Below are positions 33,229 to 42,224 of a DNA stretch of 52,281 bases, in pieces. Both the position numbers and the translations under genes were made by a program. The stretch lies in contig JAJTIC010000001.1 in NCBI GenBank assembly GCA_021300175.1, positions 1 to 52,281 on the forward strand, in the 5' to 3' direction. The notes under the pieces are model-generated. The model was given only the letters and a program-made list of their open reading frames with translations, had not been told where the DNA came from and did not search any database. This stretch comes from Pseudomonadota bacterium. Lineage in GTDB: Bacteria; Bdellovibrionota; Bdellovibrionia; Bdellovibrionales; Bdellovibrionaceae. Each line of letters begins with the position of its first letter. Within the stretch, counting starts at the first letter, position 1.

Positions 33229-34599
33229 ATGGCAAAAATTCTTATTGTGGATGACGAGCTTCCTATTCGCGAAGTTCTCTCTGCCACCCTCAAAGATGAT
33301 AGACACGAAGTGCAAACAGCTCAAGACGGGGAGTCCGGCCTGAAAGCCATGCAGAGCTATAGTCCTGAGATCGTCTTTCTCGACATTTGGATGCCAGGCA
33401 GCCTTGACGGGATCGAAGTTCTCACGAAAGCACGTGGTTTGTTTCCGCAGATGGAATTTGTCATGATCTCTGGCCATGGTACGATCGAAACTGCGGTTCG
33501 TGCGACAAAACTCGGAGCCTGGGATTTTATCGAAAAACCGCTCTCGATGGATAAGATCTCCATCGTGATTTCAAATATTTTGCAGTACCAAGCCCAAAAA
33601 GAAGAAAAAACAGCTCTTCTCAACAAACTTCGAAGATCTATTGCTCTTGTGGGTGAAGCTCCAAAAATTATCGCTCTTAAACAAATGATCGCTCGAGTGG
33701 CCCCGACGCCTTCAAATCTTCTTCTCACCGGTGAAAATGGGGTGGGGAAAGAACTAGTGGCTCAAAACATTCATTATTTAAGTCCTCGAGCCAGTCGATC
33801 TTTTGTTGAGATGAATGTGGCTTTTGTTCCTGAAGATCTCGTTGAAATGGAGCTTTTTGGAATTGAGAAAGGGGCTCTGCCAGGCATGGACCGTACTCAG
33901 AAGGGGAAGCTCGAAGCTGCGAATGAAGGAACCCTCTTCGTCGAAGATCTCGCCCGATTAAGCCCTCTGATTCAGGAAAAGCTTGCCAAAACTCTTATCG
34001 AGAAAAAGTTCCAGCGCATAGGTGGAAAAGAGGGGATTTCCATTGATGTCAGATTCATCGGCGCGAGCGAATCTGAGTTAGAGCAGCTCGTTCAGAGTGG
34101 AAAGTTTAGTGGGACCCTGTTCCGAGCGATCTCGACTCAATCATTCAAAGTGCCATCTCTCCGAGAGCACGCAGAAGACATTCCTGCGCTGATCAATCAT
34201 TTTGGTGATCAAGCTGCCAAAGAATCAGGAACCTACCGCAAAGTGTTCTCTGATCAAGCCATTCAATTAATGATGAATCATACATGGCCCGGCAATGTGC
34301 GCGAACTCAGAAATTTCATCGAAAGAGTTTACATCCTGACACCCTCTGATTTTGTGGATATTCATGATTTGAAATTTGCGGGACTGTCAGTGAATGAAAC
34401 GACTGGCAATATCGAAGATTTACCCACTTTCCGCGAGGCCAGAGCTCGTTTTGAAAAAGAGTATTTAGTAAAAAAGATTCAGGAGAACAATGGCAATATC
34501 TCCCGTACAGCAGAAGAAATTGGTTTGGAGCGATCTTACCTTCACCGCAAAATCAAATCTTTTGGGATCGAAGTTCAAAAAGGAAATGAAGAAATATGA
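33229..34599 (+). CDS. ntrX: NtrX-like response regulator with degenerate AAA+ domain
   Basis: The 456-residue protein has a receiver domain (residues 1-125) with phospho-Asp in IVFLDIWMP (~53) and the conserved Lys in FIEKPLSMDK. The AAA+ domain keeps Walker A (TGENGVGKE, ~166). However, the sigma-54 loop reads GALPGM instead of GAFTGA, Walker B is LFVEDLARL instead of LFLDEI, and the FRxDLYYR region is lost (LFRAISTQSF). A C-terminal Fis helix-turn-helix (NISRTAEEIGLERSYLHRKI) is intact. It should bind DNA but is unlikely to open sigma-54 promoters. Loss of GAFTGA is known in some NtrC/NtrX proteins that work with sigma-70. Confidence 0.9.
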   Translation: MAKILIVDDELPIREVLSATLKDDRHEVQTAQDGESGLKAMQSYSPEIVFLDIWMPGSLDGIEVLTKARGLFPQMEFVMISGHGTIETAVRATKLGAWDFIEKPLSMDKISIVISNILQYQAQKEEKTALLNKLRRSIALVGEAPKIIALKQMIARVAPTPSNLLLTGENGVGKELVAQNIHYLSPRASRSFVEMNVAFVPEDLVEMELFGIEKGALPGMDRTQKGKLEAANEGTLFVEDLARLSPLIQEKLAKTLIEKKFQRIGGKEGISIDVRFIGASESELEQLVQSGKFSGTLFRAISTQSFKVPSLREHAEDIPALINHFGDQAAKESGTYRKVFSDQAIQLMMNHTWPGNVRELRNFIERVYILTPSDFVDIHDLKFAGLSVNETTGNIEDLPTFREARARFEKEYLVKKIQENNGNISRTAEEIGLERSYLHRKIKSFGIEVQKGNEEI

Positions 34600-36350
34600 A
34601 ATGGTCACAGACTCATCTTTACACTCTCAAAGAAGCACCTTCAGATGCAGAGATACCTTCACACAAGCTCTTGGTTCGAGCAGGTCTGGTTAAAAAAATT
34701 GGACCCGGTCTTTACACTTATGGAAATCTAGCTCTTCGAGCCCTTCGCAAGTTTGAAAATATCATTCGTGAAGAACTCGACTCTCGAGGTTGCACTGAAG
34801 TTTTGATGCCCATGGTTCAACCTCGCGAGCTTTGGGAGGAAACAAACCGTTGGTCTGAAATGGGGGCAGGTCTTCTCAAGTTTAAGAACCGCAATGATCA
34901 TTGGTTCTGCTTGGGTGCGACCCATGAAGAAGTGATCACCGATTATGCTCGGAGTGACATCAAATCTTATCGGGATCTTCCTAAGAATCTCTATCAAATC
35001 CAAACCAAGTACCGCGATGAAGTCCGCCCTCGTTTTGGGTTGATGCGTGGTCGTGAATTTATAATGAAAGATGCTTATTCTTTTGATGTCGATCAAGCAG
35101 GTGCGCTCAAAGCTTACGAGTCCATGTATCAGGCCTATAAAAATATTTTTACTCGTCTGGGTGTTGATTTCCGAATCGTCAAAGCCGATGCAGGGAATAT
35201 CGGTGGGTCACAGACACATGAGTTTCAGCTGCTCGCCGAAGCCGGCGAGGACCATTTGCTGGTGTCTGATCAGACAGATTTTGCTGCGAATATCGAGATT
35301 TGCCCTGCTATTGACCCTGAACCTCCGGCTCAGCTCAATGTCCAAGCTCAGCCCGTCGAAAAGTTTGCAACACCTGGTCTTAAAACAATTACCGATCTTT
35401 CGAAAAAATTCTCTATTTCAGAGAAAGAACTTGTAAAGACGCTCTTCTTCTCGGCGAACGAGGGCTTAGATTCTAAGGATAAATCTCTTAAAGCTTTCGC
35501 AGTCTTGCTCCGTGGATCGGATGAAGTGAATCCGGTAAAGCTCAAAAATCTTTTGGGTATGGTTAATCCCCCCCTCATGCTCACCGAAGAGGAAGTGCGC
35601 GAAGTCTCCGGAGCTTCACCAGGAAGCTGTGGACCTGTGGGTTTGAAAATTCCAGTCTATGTCGATCACGGAGTGGCTTCGCTGAAGAATTTCATTTGTG
35701 GAGCTAACGAAGACGGATTCCATTTGAAAAATGTGAACATGGGTCGTGATTTCCAAGCGACAAAGATTGCGGATCTCAGAATGGCTCGCGCTGGTGATAA
35801 GTGCCCTGAATCCAATGGCCGACTGAAATCATTCCGAGGTATTGAAGTTGGTCATGTATTTTACCTAGGAACAAAGTATTCTCAGAAAATGAATGCTCAA
35901 TACCTGACAAAAGAAGGTCAGCTCACACCGATTGAAATGGGCTGTTATGGAATTGGCGTGTCTCGCACGATTCAAGCTTGTATCGAGCAGAATCACGATG
36001 CTGACGGAATTGTTTGGCCAGCGCCGATTGCTCCTTTTGATGTTCACGTGTGTCTGCTCGACACAGGCGATAGACGAGCTCTTGAATTGATTCAGCAGCT
36101 CGGGGCGCAGCTCAAAGCTCAGTGTTACGAGATGTTCGTGGACGATCGGGAAGAAAGACCGGGTGTGAAGTTCAAAGATGCGGATCTTCTTGGTTTTCCA
36201 GTTCGCGTGGTCCTCGGCAAAAAAGGCCTAGACAATAATGAACTTGAAGTCGTCGAAAGACGGGGAAAAGCAGTTCACAAAGTGAAAGCCGAACAGCTCT
36301 CAGCGCAAGTGATTTCTGTGCTACAGAAGCTAAGACAAGGGTTTGCATGA
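34596..36350 (+). CDS. proS: Prolyl-tRNA synthetase
   Basis: The 584-residue bacterial-type class II enzyme has motif 1 (GCTEVLMPMVQPRELWEETN), motif 2 (YRDEVRPRFGLMRGREFIMK) and motif 3 (EMGCYGIGVSRTIQACIEQN). An editing INS domain (~225-400, SCGPVGLKIPVYVDHGV) removes mischarged alanine. The anticodon-binding domain is C-terminal. Length and domain order are standard. It overlaps ntrX and pyrF by 4 nt each, so it is translated within the same message. Confidence 0.97.
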   Translation: MKWSQTHLYTLKEAPSDAEIPSHKLLVRAGLVKKIGPGLYTYGNLALRALRKFENIIREELDSRGCTEVLMPMVQPRELWEETNRWSEMGAGLLKFKNRNDHWFCLGATHEEVITDYARSDIKSYRDLPKNLYQIQTKYRDEVRPRFGLMRGREFIMKDAYSFDVDQAGALKAYESMYQAYKNIFTRLGVDFRIVKADAGNIGGSQTHEFQLLAEAGEDHLLVSDQTDFAANIEICPAIDPEPPAQLNVQAQPVEKFATPGLKTITDLSKKFSISEKELVKTLFFSANEGLDSKDKSLKAFAVLLRGSDEVNPVKLKNLLGMVNPPLMLTEEEVREVSGASPGSCGPVGLKIPVYVDHGVASLKNFICGANEDGFHLKNVNMGRDFQATKIADLRMARAGDKCPESNGRLKSFRGIEVGHVFYLGTKYSQKMNAQYLTKEGQLTPIEMGCYGIGVSRTIQACIEQNHDADGIVWPAPIAPFDVHVCLLDTGDRRALELIQQLGAQLKAQCYEMFVDDREERPGVKFKDADLLGFPVRVVLGKKGLDNNELEVVERRGKAVHKVKAEQLSAQVISVLQKLRQGFA

Positions 36351-37084
36351 TTGATCTTGAGATCAATCTGCGTGCTCAGCCTCTCAGGAATCCCCTCTGC
36401 GTGGCTCTCGACGTGGATGAGCCAGGGCAAGCTTTGCGCCTCGCGCATGACCTTTCAGATATTGTGGGTGGATTTAAGCTGGGGCCCCGGCTTCTGTTGA
36501 AGGACTCACTGCTCGCTCCACAAATCGCAAGGCTTGCACCACTTTTCATCGACTGTAAATTCTTTGATATTCCCTCCACAATGATCAGTGCGATTCGCAC
36601 AAGTTTCGACCTTGGAGCTTCTCTCGTGACCGTGCATGCTTTGTCTTCTTATGAAGCTCTTTCAGAGCTTTCCAACCTGGAAAAAGATCTCAATAAAATT
36701 CGACCCTTTCGAATCTTAGCTGTCACTATTCTCACCAGCTGGGGGCAAGCGTCCTTGCCTCAAAACTTAAAGTCACAACCGCTTCCTGATCATGTGTTTT
36801 CGTTGGCGCAAATGGCTCGGACAGGGGGCCTGTCTTCGGTTGTGTGTTCGCCCGAAGAGATTGAACTCTTGAAGCCTCTTGGGCTCTATTTGCTGACGCC
36901 GGGGATTCGCTTTAGTTTGGAAAATTTGGATGATCAAAAAAGAGTCTTGACCCCTCACGAAGCTATAGGCAAAGGTGCCTCTGCTCTCGTGGTTGGACGG
37001 CCCATCCTGAATGCCAAGCATCCACGAGAGGCGGCGGTAGATTATCTGCACGCCATCTACGAAAAGAAGAGCCAGTCGAAATGA
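36347..37084 (+). CDS. pyrF: Orotidine 5'-phosphate decarboxylase
   Basis: The 245-residue enzyme makes UMP by decarboxylating OMP. Signature residues are present: ALDVDEPGQAL, FKLGPRLLL, the catalytic Asp-x-Lys-x-x-Asp array in FIDCKFFDIPST, the HALSS turn, and the phosphate-binding TPGIRF and ALVVGRPI. It is embedded between proS and rlmB with 4-nt overlaps. Its place among translation genes is unusual but has no clear functional reason. Confidence 0.95.
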   Translation: MIDLEINLRAQPLRNPLCVALDVDEPGQALRLAHDLSDIVGGFKLGPRLLLKDSLLAPQIARLAPLFIDCKFFDIPSTMISAIRTSFDLGASLVTVHALSSYEALSELSNLEKDLNKIRPFRILAVTILTSWGQASLPQNLKSQPLPDHVFSLAQMARTGGLSSVVCSPEEIELLKPLGLYLLTPGIRFSLENLDDQKRVLTPHEAIGKGASALVVGRPILNAKHPREAAVDYLHAIYEKKSQSK

Positions 37085-37941
37085 AAAATCGCTTCTCAAA
37101 GCCGAAGATGCAAAAAGTATTTACAAAAAAAAATTCCCAGAATCCACCTCTCAGATCCTCCGAGAAGATTCACTCATCGCAGGATCGGCCTGTGCGCGAA
37201 TCCAGTGGGCCTTTGTTTCCCAAATCTTGGCGCCCGATCGTGGGAACTCATGCCATTCGTGAAGCTCTCCAGGTTAATCCGAAAGGCCTTGTGCAAGCGT
37301 GGCTCAAGCAAGGTTGGGAATCCTCCACAGAACTTAGAGAGCTCGAAGAGCTCTTTCGCAGTCAAAAAGTAAAAATTGAAGTGAAGCCTGAGCCACTTCT
37401 TCATAAGCTTTCTCAGTCCCATCAAGGTGCTGCACTTTTCAGCACTTGGCAGCCTGAATTGAATTGGAACTCTTTGCCGCAAAAAGAAACTTCTAAGATT
37501 TTGGTTTTGGATGGCATTGAAGATCCCCACAACTTAGGGGCTATCATCAGAACTTCATGGTTGATGTCCGTGGACGCGATCCTCATCCCGCAAGATAGAG
37601 CTGTTGGTTTGACAGCCACAGTTCACAAAGTGGCTTGTGGGGGGGCCGAGCATGTTCCCGTGCTGGAAGTAACCAATTTTTCAAATATTCTCGAAGACTT
37701 AAAGAAACTCAATTTTTGGGTTTTAGGCCTTTCTCACAAGGGAAAATCCCCACTTTTCAAGCAAAAATTACCAGCTAAAGTCGTTTGGGTGATTGGTGCA
37801 GAAGATAAGGGTTTGAGAGCGGCAACGGAGCGAGCTTGTGATGAGTTAATTGGCATTCCACAAGTATCTGCTGCAGCTAGCTACAATGCTTCGGTGGCAG
37901 CAGCAATTGCCCTGTCAGAAACCCACCGACAACAACAGTAA
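37081..37941 (+). CDS. rlmB: SPOUT-family 23S rRNA/tRNA 2'-O-methyltransferase, RlmB/TrmH type
   Basis: The 286-residue enzyme has a Lys/Arg-rich tail (~1-50), a substrate-binding domain (PIVGTHAIREALQVNPKG), and a knotted SPOUT domain with motif 1 (DGIEDPHNLGAIIRTS), motif 2 (VVWVIGAEDKGLRAA) and motif 3 (IPQVSAAASYNASVAAAIAL). In E. coli RlmB methylates G2251 of 23S rRNA. Motif 3 departs from the usual SLNVSVA (Ser-Tyr-Asn-Ala), so an alternative TrmH-like substrate is possible. It closes the operon. The tRNA promoter follows 18 bp later. Confidence 0.85.
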   Translation: MKNRFSKPKMQKVFTKKNSQNPPLRSSEKIHSSQDRPVRESSGPLFPKSWRPIVGTHAIREALQVNPKGLVQAWLKQGWESSTELRELEELFRSQKVKIEVKPEPLLHKLSQSHQGAALFSTWQPELNWNSLPQKETSKILVLDGIEDPHNLGAIIRTSWLMSVDAILIPQDRAVGLTATVHKVACGGAEHVPVLEVTNFSNILEDLKKLNFWVLGLSHKGKSPLFKQKLPAKVVWVIGAEDKGLRAATERACDELIGIPQVSAAASYNASVAAAIALSETHRQQQ

Positions 37942-37959
37942 AAATATTTCATCAAACCT

Positions 37960-37988
37960 TTGACACTAGAGCAATTTCTGCCTAGAAC
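37960..37988 (+). promoter_or_regulatory. Strong promoter of the tRNA-tuf operon
   Basis: TTGACA (37960-37965), 17 nt, TAGAAC (37983-37988) gives a perfect -35 and good spacing. It lies ~23 nt before the first tRNA with a GC-containing discriminator, as for stable-RNA promoters. Confidence 0.7.
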
Positions 37989-38010
37989 TTTGCGGTCGTG
38001 TCTCAAAAGG

Positions 38011-38086
38011 GCTGGCTTAGCTCAATTGGTAGAGCAGCTGATTTGTAATCAGCAGGTTGCGGGTTCGAGTCCCATAGCCAGCTCCA
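38011..38086 (+). tRNA. tRNA-Thr (anticodon TGT)
   Basis: A 76-nt cloverleaf with encoded CCA. Acceptor GCTGGCT/AGCCAGC, D-arm GCTC/GAGC, anticodon stem GCTGA/TCAGC with loop TTTGTAA, T-arm GCGGG-TTCGAGT-CCCAT region. It is the first of four tRNAs before tuf. Confidence 0.96.
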
Positions 38087-38139
38087 TTTTCGAGATCATG
38101 GACTCACGCGCCTCTCGGGGCGAGTTGGACTGAAAGCCC

Positions 38140-38225
38140 GGAGGGGTGCCCGAGCGGCCAAAGGGGGCGGACTGCACACCTGCTGGCTTACGCCTACGAA
38201 GGTTCGAATCCTTCCTCCTCCACCA
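38140..38225 (+). tRNA. tRNA-Tyr-type class II tRNA with GCA anticodon
   Basis: The 86-nt gene has an intact acceptor (GGAGGGG/CTCCTCC), a Tyr-type D-arm (CCCGAGCGGCCAAAGGGG), a long variable arm (TGGCTTACGCC), T-arm GAAGG-TTCGAAT-CCTTC and ACCA. Its place (Thr-x-Gly-Thr-tuf) is that of tRNA-Tyr. The anticodon loop reads CTGCACA instead of CTGTAAA: the anticodon is GCA (38174-38176, Cys codons), position 37 is C instead of a purine, and the stem has an A-C mismatch at 31:39 and G-U at 29:41. It may be an altered Tyr tRNA, a defective copy or a base-call problem. Confidence 0.8.
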
Positions 38226-38296
38226 TTCTTTTTTCGCAAGATGAAAGAATCGTCCAAAGGTGAGTTCTGATTGAGATCAGAGATAAAGACCTCCGA

Positions 38297-38373
38297 GCGG
38301 GAGTAGCTCAATTGGCTAGAGTATCAGCCTTCCAAGCTGAGGGTTGCGGGTTCGAGACCCGTCTCCCGCTCCA
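38297..38373 (+). tRNA. tRNA-Gly (anticodon TCC)
   Basis: A 77-nt cloverleaf with CCA. Acceptor GCGGGAG/CTCCCGC, anticodon arm TCAGC-CTTCCAA-GCTGA, T-arm GCGGG-TTCGAGA-CCCGT. All stems pair well. Confidence 0.96.
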
Positions 38374-38402
38374 AAATCTGCCGTAACGTGGGCAGAACAA
38401 GG

Positions 38403-38477
38403 GCCCATGTAGCTCAGTGGTAGAGCGCACCCTTGGTAAGGGTGAGGTCGTCGGTTCGGCTCCGATCATGGGCTCCA
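38403..38477 (+). tRNA. tRNA-Thr (anticodon GGT)
   Basis: A 75-nt cloverleaf with CCA. Acceptor GCCCATG/CATGGGC, anticodon arm CACCC-TTGGTAA-GGGTG, T-arm GTCGG-TTCGGCT-CCGAT. It lies 80 bp before tuf and is co-transcribed, as in the classical tRNA-tufB unit. Confidence 0.96.
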
Positions 38478-38557
38478 GTTGTTTTAAGATTTTGGTTGTT
38501 AAGAAAGTTTGAGTTTGAAAAACAAATACAGAATTGACCACTCAGGAGGAACTAGAG

Positions 38558-39748
38558 ATGTCAAAAGAGAAATTTAGCCGTAATAAGCCGCACGTAAACA
38601 TCGGCACTATCGGTCACGTTGACCACGGTAAAACAACACTGACTGCTGCGATCACAACCGTTCTTGCAAAAGCAGGAAAAGCTCAGGCCATGGCTTACGA
38701 CCAAATCGATAAGTCTCCTGAAGAAAAAGAGCGTGGAATCACTATTTCTACGACTCACGTTGAGTACGAAACTGACAAGCGTCACTACGCTCACGTTGAC
38801 TGTCCTGGTCACGCTGACTACGTGAAAAACATGATCACTGGTGCTGCTCAGATGGACGGAGCGATTCTCGTTGTTTCGGCTGCTGACGGTCCAATGCCGC
38901 AAACTCGTGAGCACATCCTTTTGGCGCGCCAAGTAGGTGTTCCTGCTCTCGTGGTATTCATGAATAAAGTGGACATGGTTGACGATAAAGACTTGTTAGA
39001 CCTTGTTGAGCTCGAAGTTCGTGAGCTTCTCTCTAAATACGAATTCCCTGGCGATCAGATTCCAATCGTTAAAGGTTCTGCTTTGAAAGCTCTTGAGGGA
39101 GATACTTCTGAGATTGGTGCACCTGCGATCATGAAATTGATGGAAGCTTGTGATACCTATATCCCTGAGCCTCAGCGTGCGGTTGACAAAGCTTTCTTGA
39201 TGCCTATCGAAGACGTATTCTCAATCTCTGGCCGTGGAACAGTTGTTACTGGCCGTATCGAGCGCGGAATTATCAAAGTGAACGAAGAAGTTGAAATCGT
39301 TGGTATCCGGCCCACTCAAAAAACAACAATCACTGGAATCGAAATGTTCCGTAAGTTGTTGGATGAAGGTCAAGCTGGTGATAACGCTGGTTGCTTACTC
39401 CGTGGTACTAAGAAGGAAGATGTTGAGCGTGGTCAGGTTCTTGCGAAGCCAGGAACAATTAAGCCACACAAAAAATTCCGTGCAGAAGCGTACATTCTCA
39501 CAAAAGAAGAAGGTGGCCGTCATACTCCTTTCTTCAACGGATACAGACCACAGTTTTACTTCAGAACAACTGACGTAACCGGTGTTGTGACTCTGAAGTC
39601 TGGAACAGAAATGGTTATGCCTGGCGACCGCGTAGAGATCGACGTTGAGTTGATCGTACCAGTTGCGATGGATAAAGAGCTCCGATTTGCGATCCGCGAA
39701 GGTGGACGTACAGTTGGTGCAGGCGTTGTTGTCGCGATCACTGAGTAA
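38558..39748 (+). CDS. tuf: Elongation factor Tu
   Basis: The 396-residue GTPase delivers aminoacyl-tRNA to the ribosome. The G motifs are GHVDHGKT (G1), the ERGITIS switch, DCPGHADY (G3), NKVD (G4) and GSALKAL (G5). Domains 2 and 3 are complete ([39 protein letters not shown]). The start at 38558 follows AGGAGGA; an upstream in-frame TTG at 38534 is rejected. The nearby hairpin (39784-39812) may partly end the transcript before tRNA-Trp and secE. Confidence 0.98.
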   Translation: MSKEKFSRNKPHVNIGTIGHVDHGKTTLTAAITTVLAKAGKAQAMAYDQIDKSPEEKERGITISTTHVEYETDKRHYAHVDCPGHADYVKNMITGAAQMDGAILVVSAADGPMPQTREHILLARQVGVPALVVFMNKVDMVDDKDLLDLVELEVRELLSKYEFPGDQIPIVKGSALKALEGDTSEIGAPAIMKLMEACDTYIPEPQRAVDKAFLMPIEDVFSISGRGTVVTGRIERGIIKVNEEVEIVGIRPTQKTTITGIEMFRKLLDEGQAGDNAGCLLRGTKKEDVERGQVLAKPGTIKPHKKFRAEAYILTKEEGGRHTPFFNGYRPQFYFRTTDVTGVVTLKSGTEMVMPGDRVEIDVELIVPVAMDKELRFAIREGGRTVGAGVVVAITE

Positions 39749-39783
39749 TCATTGATCGATCGTCAGATCGCTCTAAACCGCAA

Positions 39784-39812
39784 ATGGGGACATCTCGAGG
39801 GAGGGTCCCCAT
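39784..39812 (+). terminator. Hairpin after tuf
   Basis: ATGGGGAC (39784-39791) and GTCCCCAT (39805-39812) pair perfectly. CGGCGTTTT follows, a short T-run. It is likely a partial terminator between tuf and tRNA-Trp-secE. Confidence 0.6.
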
Positions 39813-39844
39813 CGGCGTTTTAGGTGGCTAAGTTTTTTGAGTGC

Positions 39845-39921
39845 AGGGCAGTAGCTCTAATTGGTAGAGCGAAGGACTCCAAATCCTTAGGTTGTGGGTT
39901 CGAGCCCCTCCTGCCCTGCCA
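39845..39921 (+). tRNA. tRNA-Trp (anticodon CCA)
   Basis: A 77-nt cloverleaf with CCA. Acceptor AGGGCAG/CTGCCCT, anticodon arm AAGGA-CTCCAAA-TCCTT, G73. The tuf-trpT-secE order is conserved in many bacteria. Confidence 0.95.
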
Positions 39922-39948
39922 AATTTTGTGAAAAACGAAGGATTTGAA

Positions 39949-40326
39949 ATGGATAATACGAATTCAAAAATCATCACACTGAGCTTCGCAGTTTCTGCAG
40001 CTATCATCGGATTTACGTCTCATCTTTTGATCAAAGCTTTTGCAGCTGCGTTCGGAGTGGTGGCTCGTTTTGCAGATTCTGACCTCGTTAGACACGGATT
40101 GCCGGTGGCAATTGGGTTAGGTTTGTTCATTGCTCTTCAGTTCAATAGGAACATTTTGTCTTGGGCTGATGAAGTTGTTGTTGAGATTCGTAAAGTCGTA
40201 TTTCCATCTCGAAAAGACACGACTGCAATGACGATTGTTGTTGTTGTGATGGTTTTGATTTCGAGTGTGGTGATTACCACTTTTGATTTTGTTTCAGGCT
40301 ACGTTCTGAACATGGTCATGAAGTAA
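39949..40326 (+). CDS. secE: Preprotein translocase subunit SecE
   Basis: The 125-residue membrane protein clamps SecY in the export channel. It has two N-terminal helices ([37 protein letters not shown]), then the diagnostic amphipathic segment [17 protein letters not shown] and the essential last helix ([20 protein letters not shown]). The start at 39949 is chosen from GAAGGA just upstream; an upstream in-frame codon at 39892 lies within tRNA-Trp and is rejected. nusG follows 14 nt later. Confidence 0.94.
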   Translation: MDNTNSKIITLSFAVSAAIIGFTSHLLIKAFAAAFGVVARFADSDLVRHGLPVAIGLGLFIALQFNRNILSWADEVVVEIRKVVFPSRKDTTAMTIVVVVMVLISSVVITTFDFVSGYVLNMVMK

Positions 40327-40340
40327 AGCAAGGAAGACTC

Positions 40341-40871
40341 ATGGAAAAGAAATGGTACATCGTTAACGTGCAAACTGGCTGCGAGAATACAGCCAAGAAT
40401 GCGATCGAGGAACGAATTCGAAATCAGAAGCTTGAGGATCACTTTGGGGAAATTTTGATTCCTGCGGAAAACGTCGTACAGCTTGTTAAAGGTCAAAAAC
40501 AGACCAAATCACGTAAATTTTTCCCAGGCTATATCTTCGTCAATATGGTTTTGAGCGATAAAGCTTGGCATCTGGTCAAAGGCTCGTCAAAAGTGACTGG
40601 TTTTGTTGGTGGAAAGACTCGCCCTCCGGAAGTACCTGAGGCTGAAGTGATGAGAGTGACTCAACAGATGATTGGCGGAGCGGAAAAGCCGCGTCCTAAA
40701 ATCAAATACTCTGTGGGTGAAAATGTCACTGTCGTCGATGGTCCATTCTCTAACTTCAACGGTACGGTTGAGGACATCAACGAAGAAAAAGGAAAAGTGA
40801 AGGTGCTTGTGAGCATTTTCGGAAGGCCAACTCCTGTTGAGTTGGACTTCATCCAGGTCGAAAAGGCCTAA
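40341..40871 (+). CDS. nusG: Transcription termination/antitermination factor NusG
   Basis: The 176-residue factor links RNA polymerase to Rho or the ribosome. The NGN domain runs from [20 protein letters not shown] through [20 protein letters not shown] and [12 protein letters not shown]. The KOW domain follows ([40 protein letters not shown]). AAGGA precedes the ATG. It heads the rplK-rpoC run. Confidence 0.96.
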   Translation: MEKKWYIVNVQTGCENTAKNAIEERIRNQKLEDHFGEILIPAENVVQLVKGQKQTKSRKFFPGYIFVNMVLSDKAWHLVKGSSKVTGFVGGKTRPPEVPEAEVMRVTQQMIGGAEKPRPKIKYSVGENVTVVDGPFSNFNGTVEDINEEKGKVKVLVSIFGRPTPVELDFIQVEKA

Positions 40872-40942
40872 GTTTTTTGAATTGGTCTTTCAGGGGGTGG
40901 TCCCTTGGAAGTTAATAACAACCCTTTGCAGGAGTGGGTCAT

Positions 40943-41368
40943 ATGGCAAAAAAAGTAACAGGTATGATCAAGCTGCAGATACCGGCAGGGAAAGCAAATC
41001 CAGCTCCTCCCGTTGGACCGGCGCTCGGACAGCATGGGGTAAACATCATGGAGTTTTGTAAGCAGTTCAATGCTCGTACTCAGAGCTTGGGTGACTCGGT
41101 TATTCCGATCATCATCACTGTTTATCAAGACCGATCGTTTACTTTCATCACCAAAACGCCACCGGTGTCTAACTTGATCAAGAAAACTTTGAAACTCGAG
41201 AGCGGTTCTAAGATGCCTCAGAAAGACAAAGTTGGAAAAATTAAAATGGCAGATATCAAGAAGATTGCCGAAACAAAGCTACCAGATCTCAACTGTTTGA
41301 AAGTTGAATCTGCAATGTCCCAGGTCGCAGGTACTGCGAAATCCATGGGTATCGAAGTGATGGAATAG
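40943..41368 (+). CDS. rplK: 50S ribosomal protein L11
   Basis: The 141-residue protein binds the GTPase-associated centre of 23S rRNA. Its N-terminus has [20 protein letters not shown] and its C-terminal rRNA-binding domain [20 protein letters not shown]. The start at 40943 (ATGGCAAAAAAA after GGAG) is preferred over 40934. It ends in TAG at the length normal for the family, which shows TAG is used as a true stop here. Confidence 0.97.
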   Translation: MAKKVTGMIKLQIPAGKANPAPPVGPALGQHGVNIMEFCKQFNARTQSLGDSVIPIIITVYQDRSFTFITKTPPVSNLIKKTLKLESGSKMPQKDKVGKIKMADIKKIAETKLPDLNCLKVESAMSQVAGTAKSMGIEVME

Positions 41369-41378
41369 GTGGTGAATC

Positions 41379-42080
41379 ATGTCTGAAGGAAAACGTTTAA
41401 CAAATTCCAGAAAAAAGATAGACACCACTAAAAAGTACACTGTCGCAGACGCTTTCAAATTGGTGGTTGAGTCTGCAACTGCGAAATTTGACGAGTCTAT
41501 TGATGTCGCAATTCGCCTCGGTGTTGACCCTAAACAAGGTGATCAACAAGTCCGCGGTGCGATTGCCGTACCTCATGGTCTTGGCAAAAAAGTTCGTGTT
41601 GTTGTGTTTGCAAAAGGTCCTAAGGAAAAAGAAGCAAAAGATGCTGGTGCAGATTTTGTTGGAGCTGATGATCTCGTCGCGAAAATTAACGAGGGCTGGC
41701 TCGATTTTGATAAAGCCATTGCTACACCTGATATGATGGCAACTGTATCAAAAGTAGCAAAGGTCCTGGGGCCTCGTGGGTTGATGCCGAACCCAAAAGT
41801 AGGAACTGTGACCATGAACGTGGGCGAAGCAGTTTCTGCTGAGAAGCGCGGGAAGCTTGATTTCCGAATCGACAAAGCTGGAATTGTTCACGCTTCTGTT
41901 GGCCGAAAATCAATGGGTGATCAGAAGTTGAAAGAAAATTTCGACGCTCTGATGGGTGCCGTTGTGAAAGCAAAACCATCTTCAAGCAAAGGTATTTACC
42001 TTCGCTCGATTTCGGTAGCTTCAACAATGGGTCCTGGCGTGAAGATTGACGCTAACCAAGTTGCTAACGAAAATAATTAA
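41379..42080 (+). CDS. rplA: 50S ribosomal protein L1
   Basis: The 233-residue L1-stalk protein has [40 protein letters not shown], the [15 protein letters not shown] rRNA-binding motif and [20 protein letters not shown]. In many bacteria L1 also represses its own rplK-rplA message. It lies 10 nt after rplK with a GGTGGTGA site. Confidence 0.97.
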   Translation: MSEGKRLTNSRKKIDTTKKYTVADAFKLVVESATAKFDESIDVAIRLGVDPKQGDQQVRGAIAVPHGLGKKVRVVVFAKGPKEKEAKDAGADFVGADDLVAKINEGWLDFDKAIATPDMMATVSKVAKVLGPRGLMPNPKVGTVTMNVGEAVSAEKRGKLDFRIDKAGIVHASVGRKSMGDQKLKENFDALMGAVVKAKPSSSKGIYLRSISVASTMGPGVKIDANQVANENN

Positions 42081-42089
42081 TTAACCATT

Positions 42090-42196
42090 GCGGTCAGAGA
42101 CAGTAGGTGAGGAGAGGTCACTCTCCTCCTAAATGAAAAAATCAGCCTACCGAGACGGGCAAGAGGATAAGGAAAACCTCCCACCGACTGTATCGC
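42090..42196 (+). promoter_or_regulatory. L10 (rplJ) mRNA leader
   Basis: In the 144-nt rplA-rplJ gap, ACAGT (42100) and ACTGT (42187), then TAGG/CCTA, enclose a hairpin GGAGAG-GTCA-CTCTCC (42111-42126). This fits the multi-stem leader where the L10-L7/L12 complex represses translation of rplJL. Confidence 0.6.
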
Positions 42197-42224
42197 AGAT
42201 AACTAAGATGAAAGGAGGTAACCC

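Noticed and set aside
38096-38541. Minus-strand open frames across the tRNA genes
   Set aside because: They are antisense to four well-folded tRNAs and have no ribosome sites.
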